64,000 nucleotides of DNA from Geobacter sp. OR-1 (GCF_000813145.1 NZ_BAZF01000003.1:265635-329634); one strand, 5' to 3'. Positions 24,586 to 34,592 are shown, counted from the stretch's first letter. A program made the numbers and translations. Notes: generated by a model not told the origin, from the letters alone.

Positions 24586-25150
24586 TCAGGCCCTGGAGAG
24601 AAAGCGCCCTTCCCGGGTATCGACCTTAAGTTTTTTCTCCTGATTCGAGATAAGGCGGAACCTGGAGTCTGAGACCGGTCTCAAGGATTGCTTCTTTGGT
24701 CTGGGCGGTGGCAGTGGAGTTTTTCAATACCGGTGCAGTTTCGGTGACGATCAGTTCCACGGATTGCGGCGGGTCGGCGCTCACCATCCGGCCCTGGAAC
24801 AGTCCCAGAACCACTTCGGTCCCTTCGAGAAGGTAAGGGGATATCAGGCTGAACGCCTCGGCCTCCATTTCGAACTGCTCATAGGTTTCCAGGTCCATGA
24901 AAACCCCGCGGTCGCCGTCGGTATAAAGGAACTGCCCCTTGTGGCGTTCGAAATCGGCCTCATCCACCTTGTCGCCGGAGCGGAAGGTCTTTTCCAGTAC
25001 CTGTGCCGTGAGCAGGTTGCGGTACTTGGTCTTGACCATGGTGCTGGCACCGCGCGCTGACGGTGACTGGTAATGGACATCGATTATCAGGCATGGCGCC
25101 CCGTCCAGTTGGATGATAAGGCCGCGTTTGAAGTCGGATGTGCTGAGCAT
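24586..25150 (-). CDS. efpL: Elongation factor P-like protein EfpL/YeiP (frameshifted near 3' end)
   Basis: As written, the frame starts at 25150 and stops at 24626 (174 residues, ending YLESGEKT). EF-P relieves ribosome stalling; the EfpL branch has Arg rather than Lys at the loop tip, seen here in QSPSARGASTMVKTKY. The C-terminal motif VPPYLESGEK normally continues with another basic strand. Removing one A from the A6 run (plus T6, 24631-24636) restores LKVDTREGRFLSRA and a stop at 24586-24588, giving ~188 residues, close to the E. coli YeiP length. So the gene is probably intact in the organism. It follows the heme cluster, after a terminator. Confidence 0.85.
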
Positions 25151-25204
25151 TTATTGTCTCCCGTCGATTAAATTGGTCATATTTACCAGAAAGAACGGTT
25201 AAAA

Positions 25205-25238
25205 ACAAGAGGGCCCGCCGTTTCGGCAGGCCCTCATT
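25205..25238 (-). terminator. Terminator after hemB
   Basis: GAGGGCCTGCCG-AAAC-GGCGGGCCCTC on the minus strand, followed by TTGTTTTT. It separates hemB from efpL. Confidence 0.8.
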
Positions 25239-25279
25239 GTGCTGCTGATTTCCTTGCGCTTGTACGTTTCCTTGCTTTG

Positions 25280-26260
25280 CTACATCCCTTTCTTCAAAAG
25301 CGCGGCCACTTCCTTGGCGTGATAGGTGAGGATCAGGTCGGCACCGGCCCGCTTGAACGAGATCATGGTCTCCATGATGACCCGCTCTTCGTCGATCCAT
25401 CCCATCTTCCCGGCAGCCTTGATCATGCTGTATTCACCGGACACGTTATAGGCGGCGACCGGGAGATTGGTGTAGTTGCGCAGTTCGCGGATGATGTCGA
25501 GATATGGCAGTCCCGGTTTCACCATAACGATATCGGCGCCTTCCTCGATATCCATCTGGGCCTCGCGGATCGCCTCCAGGCGGTTGGCCGGGTCCATCTG
25601 GTACGAGCGGCGGTCGCCGAACTGCGGTGTCGACTCTGCTGCCTCCCGGAACGGACCGTAATAACCGGAGGCATATTTCACCGCATAACTCATGAGTGGG
25701 AGATGGTTGAAGCCGTTATTGTCGAGCGCTTCGCGGATCGCCATGACGCGGCCGTCCATCATATCCGACGGCGCGACCATGTCAGCGCCGGCCTGGGCAT
25801 GGGAAAGCGCCTCCTTGGCCAGCAGTTCCAGGGTCGAGTCGTTGTCCACGTCGCCGTCCTTGATGATGCCGCAGTGGCCGTGGTCCGTATACTCGCACAT
25901 GCAGACGTCCGTGATCACCACCAGACCGGGGACCTGCTTCTTTAGGGCGCGGATCGTTTCCTGGATGATGCCGTGGTCGGCATAGGCATCGCTCCCGACG
26001 GCATCCTTGGTCTCCGGGATGCCGAAGAGAATGACTGCCGGAACGCCGAGGGCATGGACCTCCTGCGCCTCCTCGACGATATTTTCGATCGACTGCTGGT
26101 AAATGCCGGGCATGGAAGAGATTTCCTTCTTTATCCCTTTGCCGAAGGCGGAAAACATCGGATAGATCAGGTCATTGGCAGTAAGGGTGGTCTCGCGGAC
26201 CATTTTGCGGAAAGCTTCTTTGCCGCGGATGCGGCGGGCGCGGAAAGTCGGGTAGAACAT
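25280..26260 (-). CDS. hemB: Delta-aminolevulinic acid dehydratase (porphobilinogen synthase)
   Basis: 326 residues. HemB condenses two 5-aminolevulinate molecules to porphobilinogen. The zinc-type cysteine loop [14 protein letters not shown] is present, and both Schiff-base lysines are visible, in [15 protein letters not shown] and [11 protein letters not shown]. The gene is the last of the tetrapyrrole cluster and starts 2 bases after the hemD stop, so the two are coupled. It is followed by a strong terminator. Length is normal for the family. Confidence 0.97.
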   Translation of the reverse strand: MFYPTFRARRIRGKEAFRKMVRETTLTANDLIYPMFSAFGKGIKKEISSMPGIYQQSIENIVEEAQEVHALGVPAVILFGIPETKDAVGSDAYADHGIIQETIRALKKQVPGLVVITDVCMCEYTDHGHCGIIKDGDVDNDSTLELLAKEALSHAQAGADMVAPSDMMDGRVMAIREALDNNGFNHLPLMSYAVKYASGYYGPFREAAESTPQFGDRRSYQMDPANRLEAIREAQMDIEEGADIVMVKPGLPYLDIIRELRNYTNLPVAAYNVSGEYSMIKAAGKMGWIDEERVIMETMISFKRAGADLILTYHAKEVAALLKKGM

Positions 26261-26262
26261 GC

Positions 26263-27809
26263 CTATTTCTCCTCTTTTGAATGGAGTGAATTGAAATATC
26301 TTACTATTTCATCCTTCATGGACGCAATAGTATATTGAGTCGGCTCGATGGTCACCTTCAGTCCCAGGTCCCGGCAGGTTCGGCCGGTGATCGGTCCGAT
26401 GGCGGCAACCGCCACTCCGTCGAGCAGGTGCAGAAAGCGGTTTTCGCCGAGAAGCTTTGCCAGGTTGTCCACGGTCGATGAGGAGGTGAAGGTAACGCAG
26501 TGGATTTTGCGCTCTTCGAGCGCCTGCAGTATCGGAGGGGGTACAGCTTCAGGTAGGATGTTACGATATGCGACCGGGTCAACAACCTCAGCGCCCATCT
26601 CTGCCATCGCCTTGGGGATCAGGTCTCTGGCACGGTCGGCCTTGGGGTACAAGATCCGCTTGCCTGAGAGCTCCATTGAGCGGAACGCCTCTATCACCCC
26701 TTCTGCCTTGTAGTTTGGCGGGACCATATCCGGTGTTATACCGTGTTTGGCAATGGCCGCAGCTGTCTTGGGGCCGACCGCGCAGACCTTGCCGGAGCCG
26801 AAGGCCCGGCTGTCCAGCCCGAGAGCGTTCAACCGCGCAAAAACGTGCTGCACCGTGTTGATTGAGGTGAAGATGATCCAGGAAAAAGAGGACAGCTCAG
26901 TTATCGCCTTATCAATGGCGTCTGTGGATTCCGGATCAACGATTTGTATGGTCGGGCACTCCCAGACGGTTGCGCCGAGTTCCTCCAGCATGGCGGAGAA
27001 TTCCCCGGCCTGGTCGGCCGCGCGGGTGACCAGTATCCCTTTGCCGAACAGGGGTCGGGTGTCGAACCAGCGGAGTTTTTCCCGCATCCGGACCACCTCG
27101 CCGACAATGGTTATGGCCGGTGCCTTGAACCCGGCCTTTTTGGCTTTAGCCGCTATCTCTTCCAGGGTGCCGGTCAGGACCTCCTGCTCGGGTCTGGTGC
27201 CCCAGCGGACGAGAGCAACCGGGGTATCAGGGGCGCGGCCGTGGTCGATCATTTTCTCTGTGATCTGCTGCAGGTTTTTGACCCCCATGTAGAAGACGAC
27301 GGTGCCGCTGCCCAGGGAGAGCCTCTCCCAATCGATTTCGGAACTCTCCTTGCCAGGGTGCTCGTGTCCGGTGACCAGGGCGACCGAGGTGGTTATGTCG
27401 CGATGGGTGAGCGGGATGCCGGCATAGGCAGCGGCGCCCAGCGCTGCGGTTACGCCGGGAACGATCTCAAAAGCGATCCCGGCGGCCCTTAATGCCTCGC
27501 ACTCTTCCCCCCCCGGCCGAACACAAACGGGTCGCCACCTTTGAGCCGCGCAACCACCTTGCCGTCCAGCGCCTTTTGCACCAACAGGTCATTGATCTGC
27601 GTCTGCTCACGGTTATGCGCGCCGCCAACCTTGCCCGCATAGATCAGTTCGGCATTTGGGGCCGCATGGGAAAGAAGGGAGTCGTTGGCAAGGTAGTCGT
27701 AAACGACCACATCGGCTCTGGCCAGGCAGTTTAGACCCCGGACCGTTATCAGGCCGGGGTCGCCGGGTCCGGCGCCGATCAGGTAGACATAGCCGTTATT
27801 GCTGGTCAT
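26263..27809 (-). CDS. cobA-hemD: Fused uroporphyrinogen-III C-methyltransferase / uroporphyrinogen-III synthase (frameshifted)
   Basis: The N-terminal frame (27809-27489) starts [20 protein letters not shown] and runs to PFVFGRGG, the SAM-dependent CobA/SUMT signature. The second frame continues with an [23 protein letters not shown] sequence, [10 protein letters not shown] and VFYMGVKNL. It then enters a HemD domain (~residue 250 on: [20 protein letters not shown] ... [14 protein letters not shown]). The two frames meet at a G8 tract (27507-27514, C8 on plus); nine Gs would give FGRGGEECE in one frame. Together ~515 residues, the usual fused form supplying both heme (HemD) and siroheme/corrin (CobA) branches. 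Confidence 0.88.
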
Positions 27810-27824
27810 AGGTGGTATCCAAAG

Positions 27825-27854
27825 AAAAACGCCGCCGAAGCGGCGGCGTTTAGG
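27825..27854 (-). terminator. Hairpin with T-run between hemC and cobA-hemD
   Basis: AAACGCCGCCG-CTTC-GGCGGCGTTT followed by TTCTTT on the minus strand. It lies inside a run of co-directional heme genes, so it may attenuate rather than end the operon. Confidence 0.7.
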
Positions 27855-27878
27855 TTATGGCGTCAGTGCGGTTGCTAG

Positions 27879-28832
27879 TTAAACGTTTTCGTCCACTCGG
27901 CCGATCTCCCGCTGATAAACCTCTTCGAGGATCTCTTTGCCGCCGTTGCGCAGGAGTCGCTCGGCAAGCTCGCAACCGAGGTGCTCACAGGAGTCGACCG
28001 GGCCATTGATGCTCTCTTTGAGGGTCCGGGTGCCGTCAACCGAGGCGATGAAACCGGTCAGGGTCATCTGATCGCCGCTCACCTCGCCGAACGCGGCAAT
28101 CGGAACCTGGCACCCGCCTTCGCAGCGCTTGAGCAGCGCCCGCTCGGCCCGTACTGCATAACTGGTGGCAGGATGGTTGAAGAAGGCGATCGCCTCCTTT
28201 ACCGGTTCGTTGCTCAAGGAACACTCGATCCCCAGTGCTCCCTGGCCGATGGCCGGCAGCGACAGGTCGGTGGGGAGGAGTTCGGTGACGTTTTCGGTAT
28301 AGCCCAGGCGGTTGAGCCCGGCCGCAGCCAGAATGACCGCGTCGAGCCCTTCGGTATCGAGCTTTTTCATCCGGGTTTCGACATTGCCGCGAATCACGAC
28401 CATCTGCAGGTCTGGCCGGACCTTGAGCAGTTGAGCCTGCCGCCGCAGGGCACTGGTCCCGACCTTCGCTCCTTTCGGCAGATCCGCGAATTTTACCCCT
28501 TTGGATATGACGGCATCGCGCGGGTCTTCGCGTTCGGTGATGCAGTAAAGCCCGAGCCCTTCAGGAAAATCGGTCGGGACATCCTTCATGCTGTGCACGG
28601 CGATATCGATCTCGCCGCGAAGCATCGCCTCTTCTATCTCTTTTACGAAGAGCCCTTTGCCGCCGACTTGCGCCAGCGGGACATCGAGAATCTTGTCCCC
28701 AATGGTCTTAATTTTGGTCAGGGTCACTTCCATGTCCGGATAGCGTTTTTCAAGTTCCGACTTGACCCAGTTTGCCTGCCATAGTGCGAGTTGGCTGGCC
28801 CGGGTGCCTATGCGTAGCTGCTTCAATGCCAT
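27879..28832 (-). CDS. hemC: Hydroxymethylbilane synthase (porphobilinogen deaminase)
   Basis: 317 residues. HemC joins four porphobilinogens into hydroxymethylbilane. Motifs: IGTRASQLALWQANWVK at the N-terminus, DVPLAQVGGKGLFVKEIE, VHSMKDVPTDFP, and the cofactor-attachment cysteine in RCEGGCQVPIAAFGE. It lies 71 bases after hemA and is followed by a GC-rich hairpin before the cobA-hemD gene. Confidence 0.97.
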   Translation of the reverse strand: MALKQLRIGTRASQLALWQANWVKSELEKRYPDMEVTLTKIKTIGDKILDVPLAQVGGKGLFVKEIEEAMLRGEIDIAVHSMKDVPTDFPEGLGLYCITEREDPRDAVISKGVKFADLPKGAKVGTSALRRQAQLLKVRPDLQMVVIRGNVETRMKKLDTEGLDAVILAAAGLNRLGYTENVTELLPTDLSLPAIGQGALGIECSLSNEPVKEAIAFFNHPATSYAVRAERALLKRCEGGCQVPIAAFGEVSGDQMTLTGFIASVDGTRTLKESINGPVDSCEHLGCELAERLLRNGGKEILEEVYQREIGRVDENV

Positions 28833-28903
28833 CTGTCTATCTCCTTGTTACGCTACTGAAACCGGCGCCAGGTTAACCCGGTGCCGGCCAGTAGCCTATT
28901 GTA

Positions 28904-30208
28904 TTATTCTTCCAGCTCTCCGAGCTCCTGCTCCCCTTCGTCGGCGGTCTGAAGCTCGAATAGTGCCCGCAGGGCGTCAACATACAGATCTGTCCGTCCC
29001 CCCTGGCCGGCCTTTTTGAGCAGGCTGGTCGGCGGATGAAGCAGTTTGTTCATGATCGCGTTTGTCAACGCTTCCAATCGTTTCTGGCCGTCCGGGGGGA
29101 GATCCTTCCAGTTTGCCAGGGTCTTTTCCAGTTCGGTGCGGCGGATTTCGTCGAATCTGGCCCGGAGGGCAACGATAGTCGGGGTGACTTCAAGGGATGA
29201 CAGCCACTTGAAGAACTGGCCGATCTCCTGGTTGACGATATCTTCCGCCTTTTTCGCCTCTTCGGCCCTTTGGGCCAGGTTGGCCTGGACCACTTCCTGG
29301 AGGTCGTCAACCGTGTAGAGGTAGACGTTCTCGACATCATTGACCTTGGGATCAATGTCGCGCGGCACAGCGATGTCGATGAAGAACATCGGCTTTTGCT
29401 TGCGTTTCCGCATGACCTCATCAAGGTCTTTCGGACCGATGATGCAGTGTGGCGCTCCGGTAGACGAGAGGATGATGTCAGCCTTGTGCAGGTAGTCGAA
29501 CAGGTCGTCGAACTTGACCGCCCTGCCGCCGAACTCGTCTGCCAACCGCTCAGCTCTCTCGAAGGTCCGGTTAGTTACCATGACCCCCCGGACGCCGTTG
29601 TTCAGGAAATGCTTGGCAGCCAGTTCACACATCTCGCCGGCGCCGATCAGCATGACGGTCTTGTCGCTCAGTTCGTCGAATATCTTCCTGGACAGTTCTA
29701 CTGCGGCAAAGGCGACGGAAACCGCCGATGAGGCGATTTTGGTTTCAGTGCGTACTCTTTTGGCTACGGAAAATGCCTTATGCAGGAAGCGGTTGAGGAT
29801 GATGCCGGACGATTTGAATTCTGCGGCATAGCCGTAAGAGGTCTTTATCTGCCCGAGGATCTGCGGTTCGCCCACGACCATGGAATCAAGGCTTGAGGCA
29901 ACCCTGAAGACGTGCCGGATCGCTTCCTCGCCGTGATGGGCATAAAGGTGCGGATCGAGGTTTTCAAGGGAAAGGTTATGGTAGTCGGCAAGGAAGCGCT
30001 TTACGCGGGCAATGCCGCCGGCGATATCGTGCGTGGTTACATAAACCTCAACCCGGTTGCAGGTGGAAACAATAATCGCCTCAGTTATGTCAGGGATATC
30101 AACAAGTGCCCGCAACGGCTTTTCCATGTTGGTCGGCGCGAAAGCCACTTTTTCCCTTATGTCAACAGAGGCGGTTTTGTGTGACAGCCCCACTACTATG
30201 ATATTCAT
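28904..30208 (-). CDS. hemA: Glutamyl-tRNA reductase
   Basis: 434 residues. HemA reduces glutamyl-tRNA-Glu to glutamate-1-semialdehyde, the first committed step of the C5 heme route. Motifs: [15 protein letters not shown], the catalytic cysteine in [19 protein letters not shown], the NADPH domain [13 protein letters not shown], and [14 protein letters not shown]. The C-terminal dimerisation helix region is complete. It is preceded by ccsA (18-base gap) and followed by hemC. Confidence 0.97.
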   Translation of the reverse strand: MNIIVVGLSHKTASVDIREKVAFAPTNMEKPLRALVDIPDITEAIIVSTCNRVEVYVTTHDIAGGIARVKRFLADYHNLSLENLDPHLYAHHGEEAIRHVFRVASSLDSMVVGEPQILGQIKTSYGYAAEFKSSGIILNRFLHKAFSVAKRVRTETKIASSAVSVAFAAVELSRKIFDELSDKTVMLIGAGEMCELAAKHFLNNGVRGVMVTNRTFERAERLADEFGGRAVKFDDLFDYLHKADIILSSTGAPHCIIGPKDLDEVMRKRKQKPMFFIDIAVPRDIDPKVNDVENVYLYTVDDLQEVVQANLAQRAEEAKKAEDIVNQEIGQFFKWLSSLEVTPTIVALRARFDEIRRTELEKTLANWKDLPPDGQKRLEALTNAIMNKLLHPPTSLLKKAGQGGRTDLYVDALRALFELQTADEGEQELGELEE

Positions 30209-30226
30209 CTGCTGAAAGTCCCCGCT

Positions 30227-31042
30227 TTACTTGTAGCTGTGCAGTCCGGACAGTAAGAGATTGACTCCTAAAAAGGTGAAAAGGAGCACGAAAAACCCGG
30301 CAATCGCCAGGATCGCCGCCTTGCGGCCGCGCCAACCAGTCGTGAGTCGCCCGTGCAGAAGGGCGGCATAGACAAACCAGGTGATCAGGGACCAGGTCTC
30401 TTTCGGGTCCCAGCTCCAGTAGGTGCCCCAGGCAGTTTCGGCCCAGATGGCTCCGGAGATTATCGCCAGGGTGAGCAGCGGGAAGCCGAAGGTCAGGCAG
30501 CGGTAATTGATGTCGTCCAGTTTGTCGAGTGACGGGAGCTTCTGGTACATTGCTCCCAGTTTTTTCTGTTTGAGGAACCGCTCCTGGATCAGGTACATGA
30601 TCCCGGCGCCAAAGGCGACAGTGAAGCTGGCATAGCCAAGAAAGGCGACGACGGTATGCACAACCAGCCATTTGCTCTTGAGGGCCGGGTTGAGCGGGGC
30701 AATCCCCATTGGGAACAGCATCGAGATCGACATCAGTACCAGGGCAATCGGAATCACGAAAGATCCGAGGATCGTCACCTTGTAGCGGCGCTCGAATACA
30801 ATAAAAACCCCGACAATCGCCAGGCTGAAAAATGAGAGGGATTCATGCAGGTTGGTTATCGGGGTTCGGCCTCCCTCGAAGTAGCGGCCGAGCGTAAAAA
30901 GGGCGTGGATCAGGAAGCCACCGTATATTATCCAGCGGGAGGTCTTTGCCAGGGATGGTTGCGGCTTGACCAGATAGACCAGATAGGTAATTGTGGCTGC
31001 AAGGTATAAACCTAATGTGAAAAAATAGAGCATGGCGTTCAT
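30227..31042 (-). CDS. ccsA: Cytochrome c biogenesis protein CcsA/HemX-like
   Basis: 271 residues with about eight hydrophobic segments. The tryptophan-rich motif WGTYWSWDPKETWSL is the hallmark of heme-handling CcsA/CcmC/CcmF proteins, and conserved histidines flank it (VVHTVVAFLGYASF, LLHGRLTT). CcsA, with CcsB/ResB, delivers heme for c-type cytochrome maturation. No ResB partner is adjacent. Its start overlaps the stop of the siroheme-type dehydrogenase, and it leads directly into hemA. Confidence 0.93.
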   Translation of the reverse strand: MNAMLYFFTLGLYLAATITYLVYLVKPQPSLAKTSRWIIYGGFLIHALFTLGRYFEGGRTPITNLHESLSFFSLAIVGVFIVFERRYKVTILGSFVIPIALVLMSISMLFPMGIAPLNPALKSKWLVVHTVVAFLGYASFTVAFGAGIMYLIQERFLKQKKLGAMYQKLPSLDKLDDINYRCLTFGFPLLTLAIISGAIWAETAWGTYWSWDPKETWSLITWFVYAALLHGRLTTGWRGRKAAILAIAGFFVLLFTFLGVNLLLSGLHSYK

Positions 31043-31713
31043 TTAGTGGTCTCTTTCCGCATTCCAAGCTCATCCAGGGTAAAGCCCGGGCCGCAGAGTT
31101 CCAGGATGAGATGTTCTACTTCTCTGGGCATCCCATTTTTAAGTAGTTCCGGGATCGGACTGTTTGCCAGGTCGCTTAAAATCCGCTTATTGTATCTGCG
31201 GTTGTCATTTTGAGTCAATAGCTTTTCTCTGATTTTCCCCAGCAGGGCCACGGTATCGGCATATTCCCTGCCATAGATTACAGCGAGTTGCTTCCTGATT
31301 CTGCGGGACAAGGCCGGCGCGCTGCCGCCGGTTGTAACGGCAATTGACAGCTCTCCGCGTCTCAGGGTGGCGGGTGAGCTGAAGGAGCTGAATTCCCGTG
31401 AATCGGCAACATTTACCGGAACGCCGTGCATGGCTGCTTCTGATGCAACCCGGCGGTTGATCTCCGGCTGGTCTGTAGCCGCAAAAACAATTACCGCTCC
31501 CTTGAGGTCGCCTTCGGAATAATTTCTCGGTAAATGATTGATCAGTGCAAGCCTTACCAGCCGTTGCACGCCAGTTGCCGGCAATGGCGAAATAACGGTT
31601 ACATCTGCTCCGCAGCGTATCAGAGTAAGGCACTTTCGTGCCGCAACTCTGCCTCCGCCCACGACTACCGCCGGTTTGCCGTGCAGGTCGAGAGATATGG
31701 TCAGCTGAGGCAT
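31039..31713 (-). CDS. Precorrin-2 dehydrogenase / sirohydrochlorin ferrochelatase-like (CysG N-domain, Met8p family)
   Basis: 224 residues from the ATG at 31713; an upstream ATG at 31746 has no better ribosome site. The NAD-binding motif VVVGGGRVAARKCLTLI is near the N-terminus, followed by GADVTVISP, VFAATDQPEINRRVA, VNVADSREFSSF and TTGGSAPALSRRIRK. The family oxidises precorrin-2 to sirohydrochlorin and may insert iron. It heads the tetrapyrrole/cytochrome cluster, and its stop overlaps the ccsA start by four bases. The CobA domain that makes its substrate is encoded four genes downstream. Confidence 0.93.
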   Translation of the reverse strand: MPQLTISLDLHGKPAVVVGGGRVAARKCLTLIRCGADVTVISPLPATGVQRLVRLALINHLPRNYSEGDLKGAVIVFAATDQPEINRRVASEAAMHGVPVNVADSREFSSFSSPATLRRGELSIAVTTGGSAPALSRRIRKQLAVIYGREYADTVALLGKIREKLLTQNDNRRYNKRILSDLANSPIPELLKNGMPREVEHLILELCGPGFTLDELGMRKETTK

Positions 31714-31834
31714 CTGAAAGGTCTTTCCGGTCGATATGTCATACACGAAGTTGATAATATATCATGTGTGACGAGATTTGCCACGATTCACGTTTGGTTT
31801 GAATAATGCCTGGAGGCAGGGGGGGCAAATGATC

Positions 31835-31862
31835 TTGATTTTTCCTGATAGTAAGATATAGT
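31835..31862 (+). promoter_or_regulatory. Candidate trxA promoter
   Basis: TTGATT at 31835-31840 and TATAGT at 31857-31862 with a 16-base spacer, 35 bases before the thioredoxin start. Confidence 0.5.
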
Positions 31863-31896
31863 TTTCTGCATAAAAACATCAAAGTAAGGAGCGATT

Positions 31897-32226
31897 ATGG
31901 CAAGTGAAATGGTTTCAGCTTTTACTGACGCTAATTTTGAGGCTGAAGTTCTGCAGAGCAATCTGCCGGTAATAGTAGATTTCTGGGCAACATGGTGTGC
32001 CCCCTGCAAGGCGATTGCACCGCTGATCGATACCATAGCCCAGGAGTACGAGGGTAAGGTCAAGGTCGGCAAGGTAAACGTGGACGATAATCCGGCAACG
32101 CCATCCAAATACGGGGTCAGGGGTATCCCGACGATCATCCTCTTCAAGGAGGGGAAGGTTGTTGACCAGGTAGTAGGCGCTGTTCCCAAGTCCCAGTTAG
32201 AGGCCTTGATTAAGAAGGCGCTTTAG
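31897..32226 (+). CDS. trxA: Thioredoxin
   Basis: 109 residues of the classical thioredoxin fold with the active site [14 protein letters not shown]. The cis-proline segment [15 protein letters not shown] and the C-terminal helix are intact. It is a cytoplasmic disulfide reductant with AAGGAG before the ATG. A TlpA-like exported thioredoxin starts 10 bases after its stop, so the two are probably cotranscribed. Confidence 0.97.
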   Translation: MASEMVSAFTDANFEAEVLQSNLPVIVDFWATWCAPCKAIAPLIDTIAQEYEGKVKVGKVNVDDNPATPSKYGVRGIPTIILFKEGKVVDQVVGAVPKSQLEALIKKAL

Positions 32227-32235
32227 TTCGTCACA

Positions 32236-32739
32236 ATGAATTATTCCCGCATTTGTGGCCTTACAGTTGCGTTGCTTGTTTCTGTTGCCCAGCTTGCCCT
32301 GGCAGTCCCGCAGAAGGGGGAGGCTGCTCCCCCTTTTAGGGTTACCAGTGTTTCCGGACAGCAGATAACCTTGAATAATTACCGGGGCAAAGTGCTCCTG
32401 ATGGATTTCTTTGCCACATGGTGTTCTCCCTGCCGCGAGTCGGTTGGGCATTTGGTGCTGCTTAACCGGAAGTACGGCAAGCAGGGGCTTCAGATCCTCG
32501 GTCTGAGCCTTGACGACGACGATAGTGTCAGCGTTGTGCGCGAATTCATCAATTCAAACAAGGTAAATTACCCGGTTGCAATTGTTGGTGAGAGCTTTAA
32601 GGCCGATTATGCCCTCAGGTCAGTCCCCACTCTGTATGTAATCAGCAAAAAAGGGCTTGTTGCGGAAAAATTCTCGGGATACAACGACGAAGTTGAAAAA
32701 CGTCTTGATCAGATTCTGCAAAAACTCCTCTCCGAATAA
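32236..32739 (+). CDS. Exported thioredoxin-like protein (TlpA/ResA family)
   Basis: 167 residues with an N-terminal signal peptide (VALLVSVAQLALAV), then a peroxiredoxin/thioredoxin-like fold: APPFRVTSVSGQQITL, RGKVLLMDFFATWCSPCRES with a CxxC active site, VGESFKADYALRSVPTLYVI with the cis-proline. Family members reduce disulfides in the periplasm, for example heme-binding cysteines of apocytochromes c. That would fit the adjacent ccsA and heme cluster (inference). Confidence 0.9.
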   Translation: MNYSRICGLTVALLVSVAQLALAVPQKGEAAPPFRVTSVSGQQITLNNYRGKVLLMDFFATWCSPCRESVGHLVLLNRKYGKQGLQILGLSLDDDDSVSVVREFINSNKVNYPVAIVGESFKADYALRSVPTLYVISKKGLVAEKFSGYNDEVEKRLDQILQKLLSE

Positions 32740-32911
32740 CTTCTCGTAGCTTCCTGCCCAATAATAATAAATTAATGACATTTTTGAGCCCTTTTGTCAG
32801 ATATTTGACTTTTGAGTCAATCACGGCCCATTAATTGCCAATGGCCCATATTGCCAGGGATCCACGGGGATCAAGGGCTGTTGTCTCTTGTCGGACAAGG
32901 CGTTAAGTGGA

Positions 32912-32927
32912 TGGCACTTTAATTGCA
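32912..32927 (+). promoter_or_regulatory. Sigma-54 (RpoN) promoter
   Basis: TGGCAC-N5-TTGCA with exactly ten bases between the GG and GC elements, the sigma-54 -24/-12 signature. It is about 55 bases upstream of the diguanylate cyclase start. It implies control by an enhancer-binding protein. Confidence 0.75.
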
Positions 32928-32982
32928 AGCATCCTGGTGCTGGGCGTTCCTTGTTGGCAGCGGAGAAAATGCTGGGGAGGGG

Positions 32983-34092
32983 ATGATGCATTCATATACG
33001 TCTGAGAGTATGAGCAACAGTCACATGTCTGATGATATGGCTGATTCCGTCGGTTGTGTGAATGAAGTTGCCGATCTGGAAAAGCGGCTCCGGGAAATGA
33101 TGTTTTTGAGCCGTTTCATGGCAGCGACAAGCTCAAGCCTGGTGCCGCAGGATATCTGCGCCATTGCGGCAAGAAGCCTATATGATTTTATCCCGTATGC
33201 CAGCATTGTTTTCGCATTGGCTCCGGAATTTGATGTCGAGCCTCTTGTGTTTTCGCCCGGCAACAGGGACGGTCGCGCTTGTACCCTTTCAAAGGAGATA
33301 TCTTCGGAGCGATTCCGGGAGTTCCAGATTGACGAGCGGGTCCGCGGAGTTATTTTCATTACTTCGGATTCCGGTCAAAAAGGGGTAGATATGGTCCTCC
33401 CGGAAAAAATGGGGAAGATAAGGGTCGTATTTGACAACTCCAAGAGTGATTATCCATCTGCAGTCTTTGCCGAAATTAATGGCCATTTTTCCCGAACGCT
33501 CAAGAATGCGCTTACTCATGAAAAGGTCAAGGAGCTTGCCACCAAGGATGGCCTTACCGGTCTATTCAACCGGCGGGTTTTTGATGAACTCCTTTCCGTT
33601 GAAATGAATCGCAAGGAGCTTAAACCCATTTCTCTGCTTCTGATCGACCTCGACGATTTCAAAAGGATCAACGACAGCTTTGGCCACCCGGCCGGAGATG
33701 AGGTCCTGGCGGCGGTGGGGAAGATACTGAAGGAAGGGTGCCGGGGGTCTGACCTGGTTGCCAGATATGGCGGGGAGGAATTCGCCGTGATGCTCCCCTC
33801 AACGCCCTCTTCGGTGGCTTTCGAAATTGCGCAACGGCTGAGAACGAGAATTGCCAGCACGGTCTTTGTTTTTTCGGGAAAAACCGTTAAGCTGACCGCC
33901 AGCATCGGCATTGCTCAGGCTTCCCAGGGGAGCAGTGGTGCAGTTGAACAGCTTGTCAGTCGTGCCGATCAGGCTTTGTATCGGGCCAAGAAAAACGGCA
34001 AGAATATGACCTACATCTATACCTCCAAGACCATGGAGATCAAAAAGCCGGCTCGCCGAGGTGCAGGCGTGGCCTGGCTAAGAACTGCTTAG
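32983..34092 (+). CDS. Diguanylate cyclase (GGDEF domain)
   Basis: About 369 residues from the ATG at 32983 after GGGGAGG; ATG 32986 and 33010 are alternatives. The first ~190 residues form a cytoplasmic sensor-like region without clear membrane segments, possibly GAF-like (MFLSRFMAATSSSL ... SLYDFIPYASIVFALAP). The GGDEF domain starts at ATKDGLTGLFNRR. It has the active site RYGGEEF and an upstream RGSD that fits the RxxD inhibitory site, so product feedback is likely. It makes c-di-GMP, the ligand of the GEMM-I riboswitch at 22.1 kb. A sigma-54 promoter precedes it. Confidence 0.93.
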   Translation: MMHSYTSESMSNSHMSDDMADSVGCVNEVADLEKRLREMMFLSRFMAATSSSLVPQDICAIAARSLYDFIPYASIVFALAPEFDVEPLVFSPGNRDGRACTLSKEISSERFREFQIDERVRGVIFITSDSGQKGVDMVLPEKMGKIRVVFDNSKSDYPSAVFAEINGHFSRTLKNALTHEKVKELATKDGLTGLFNRRVFDELLSVEMNRKELKPISLLLIDLDDFKRINDSFGHPAGDEVLAAVGKILKEGCRGSDLVARYGGEEFAVMLPSTPSSVAFEIAQRLRTRIASTVFVFSGKTVKLTASIGIAQASQGSSGAVEQLVSRADQALYRAKKNGKNMTYIYTSKTMEIKKPARRGAGVAWLRTA

Positions 34093-34303
34093 GGTCATTT
34101 CCCCTATAATTTAAGCTAGTTGTTCCCTTTGGGCCTTCCGGCGGCGCATGGTGCAGTTCATTGCGCCCCCCCCTTACACCTTTGAATTTTCCCGCAGTTA
34201 ACCAATATATTCTCATCGATAAATTAAAGTATCCTGCCGAAGAGCCGAAATCCATTCTAGGTGAGTAAATTTAATGCAAATTATTATGCAGGGGTTCGTA
34301 TCC

Positions 34304-34567
34304 ATGTCTGATGATGCAAACATGGCTGACCGGGTAATCAATTATTTTGATGAAGAGTTCGAGGCGATCAGGAGCCAGTTGGAGTCGGGCACTCTGCTCG
34401 ATTACAAAGAGCGGGTCATTGTCAGCAGGAAGATCGACGAGGCATTGTCCCGGCTTTCGCCCTATGTCAGGAGCGAGTGGCGCGCCCGCCAGGTAGTAAA
34501 AAACGGTGAAAACCTGCGCGAGCGGTTGCTGTCCGTCAGGGACATTATTTCCAATCCGCCCATATAA
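34304..34567 (+). CDS. Small hypothetical protein
   Basis: 87 residues from the ATG at 34304 (AGGGG upstream); longer starts at 34274 lack a ribosome site. The composition is acidic at the N-terminus and basic in the middle, predicted mostly helical: ADRVINYFDEEFEAIRSQLE, YKERVIVSRKIDEALSRL, NGENLRERLLSVRDIIS. I recognise no family. It stands alone between the diguanylate cyclase and tRNA-Glu. The codon usage resembles its neighbours, so it is probably a real gene. Confidence 0.6.
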   Translation: MSDDANMADRVINYFDEEFEAIRSQLESGTLLDYKERVIVSRKIDEALSRLSPYVRSEWRARQVVKNGENLRERLLSVRDIISNPPI

Positions 34568-34592
34568 AATTTTGACATGGCAATTCTTTTCC

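Noticed and set aside
34100..34300. Small gene or regulatory RNA in the gap after the diguanylate cyclase
   Set aside because: Apart from a C7 run and AT-rich stretches I see no open frame with a ribosome site, stable structure or promoter.
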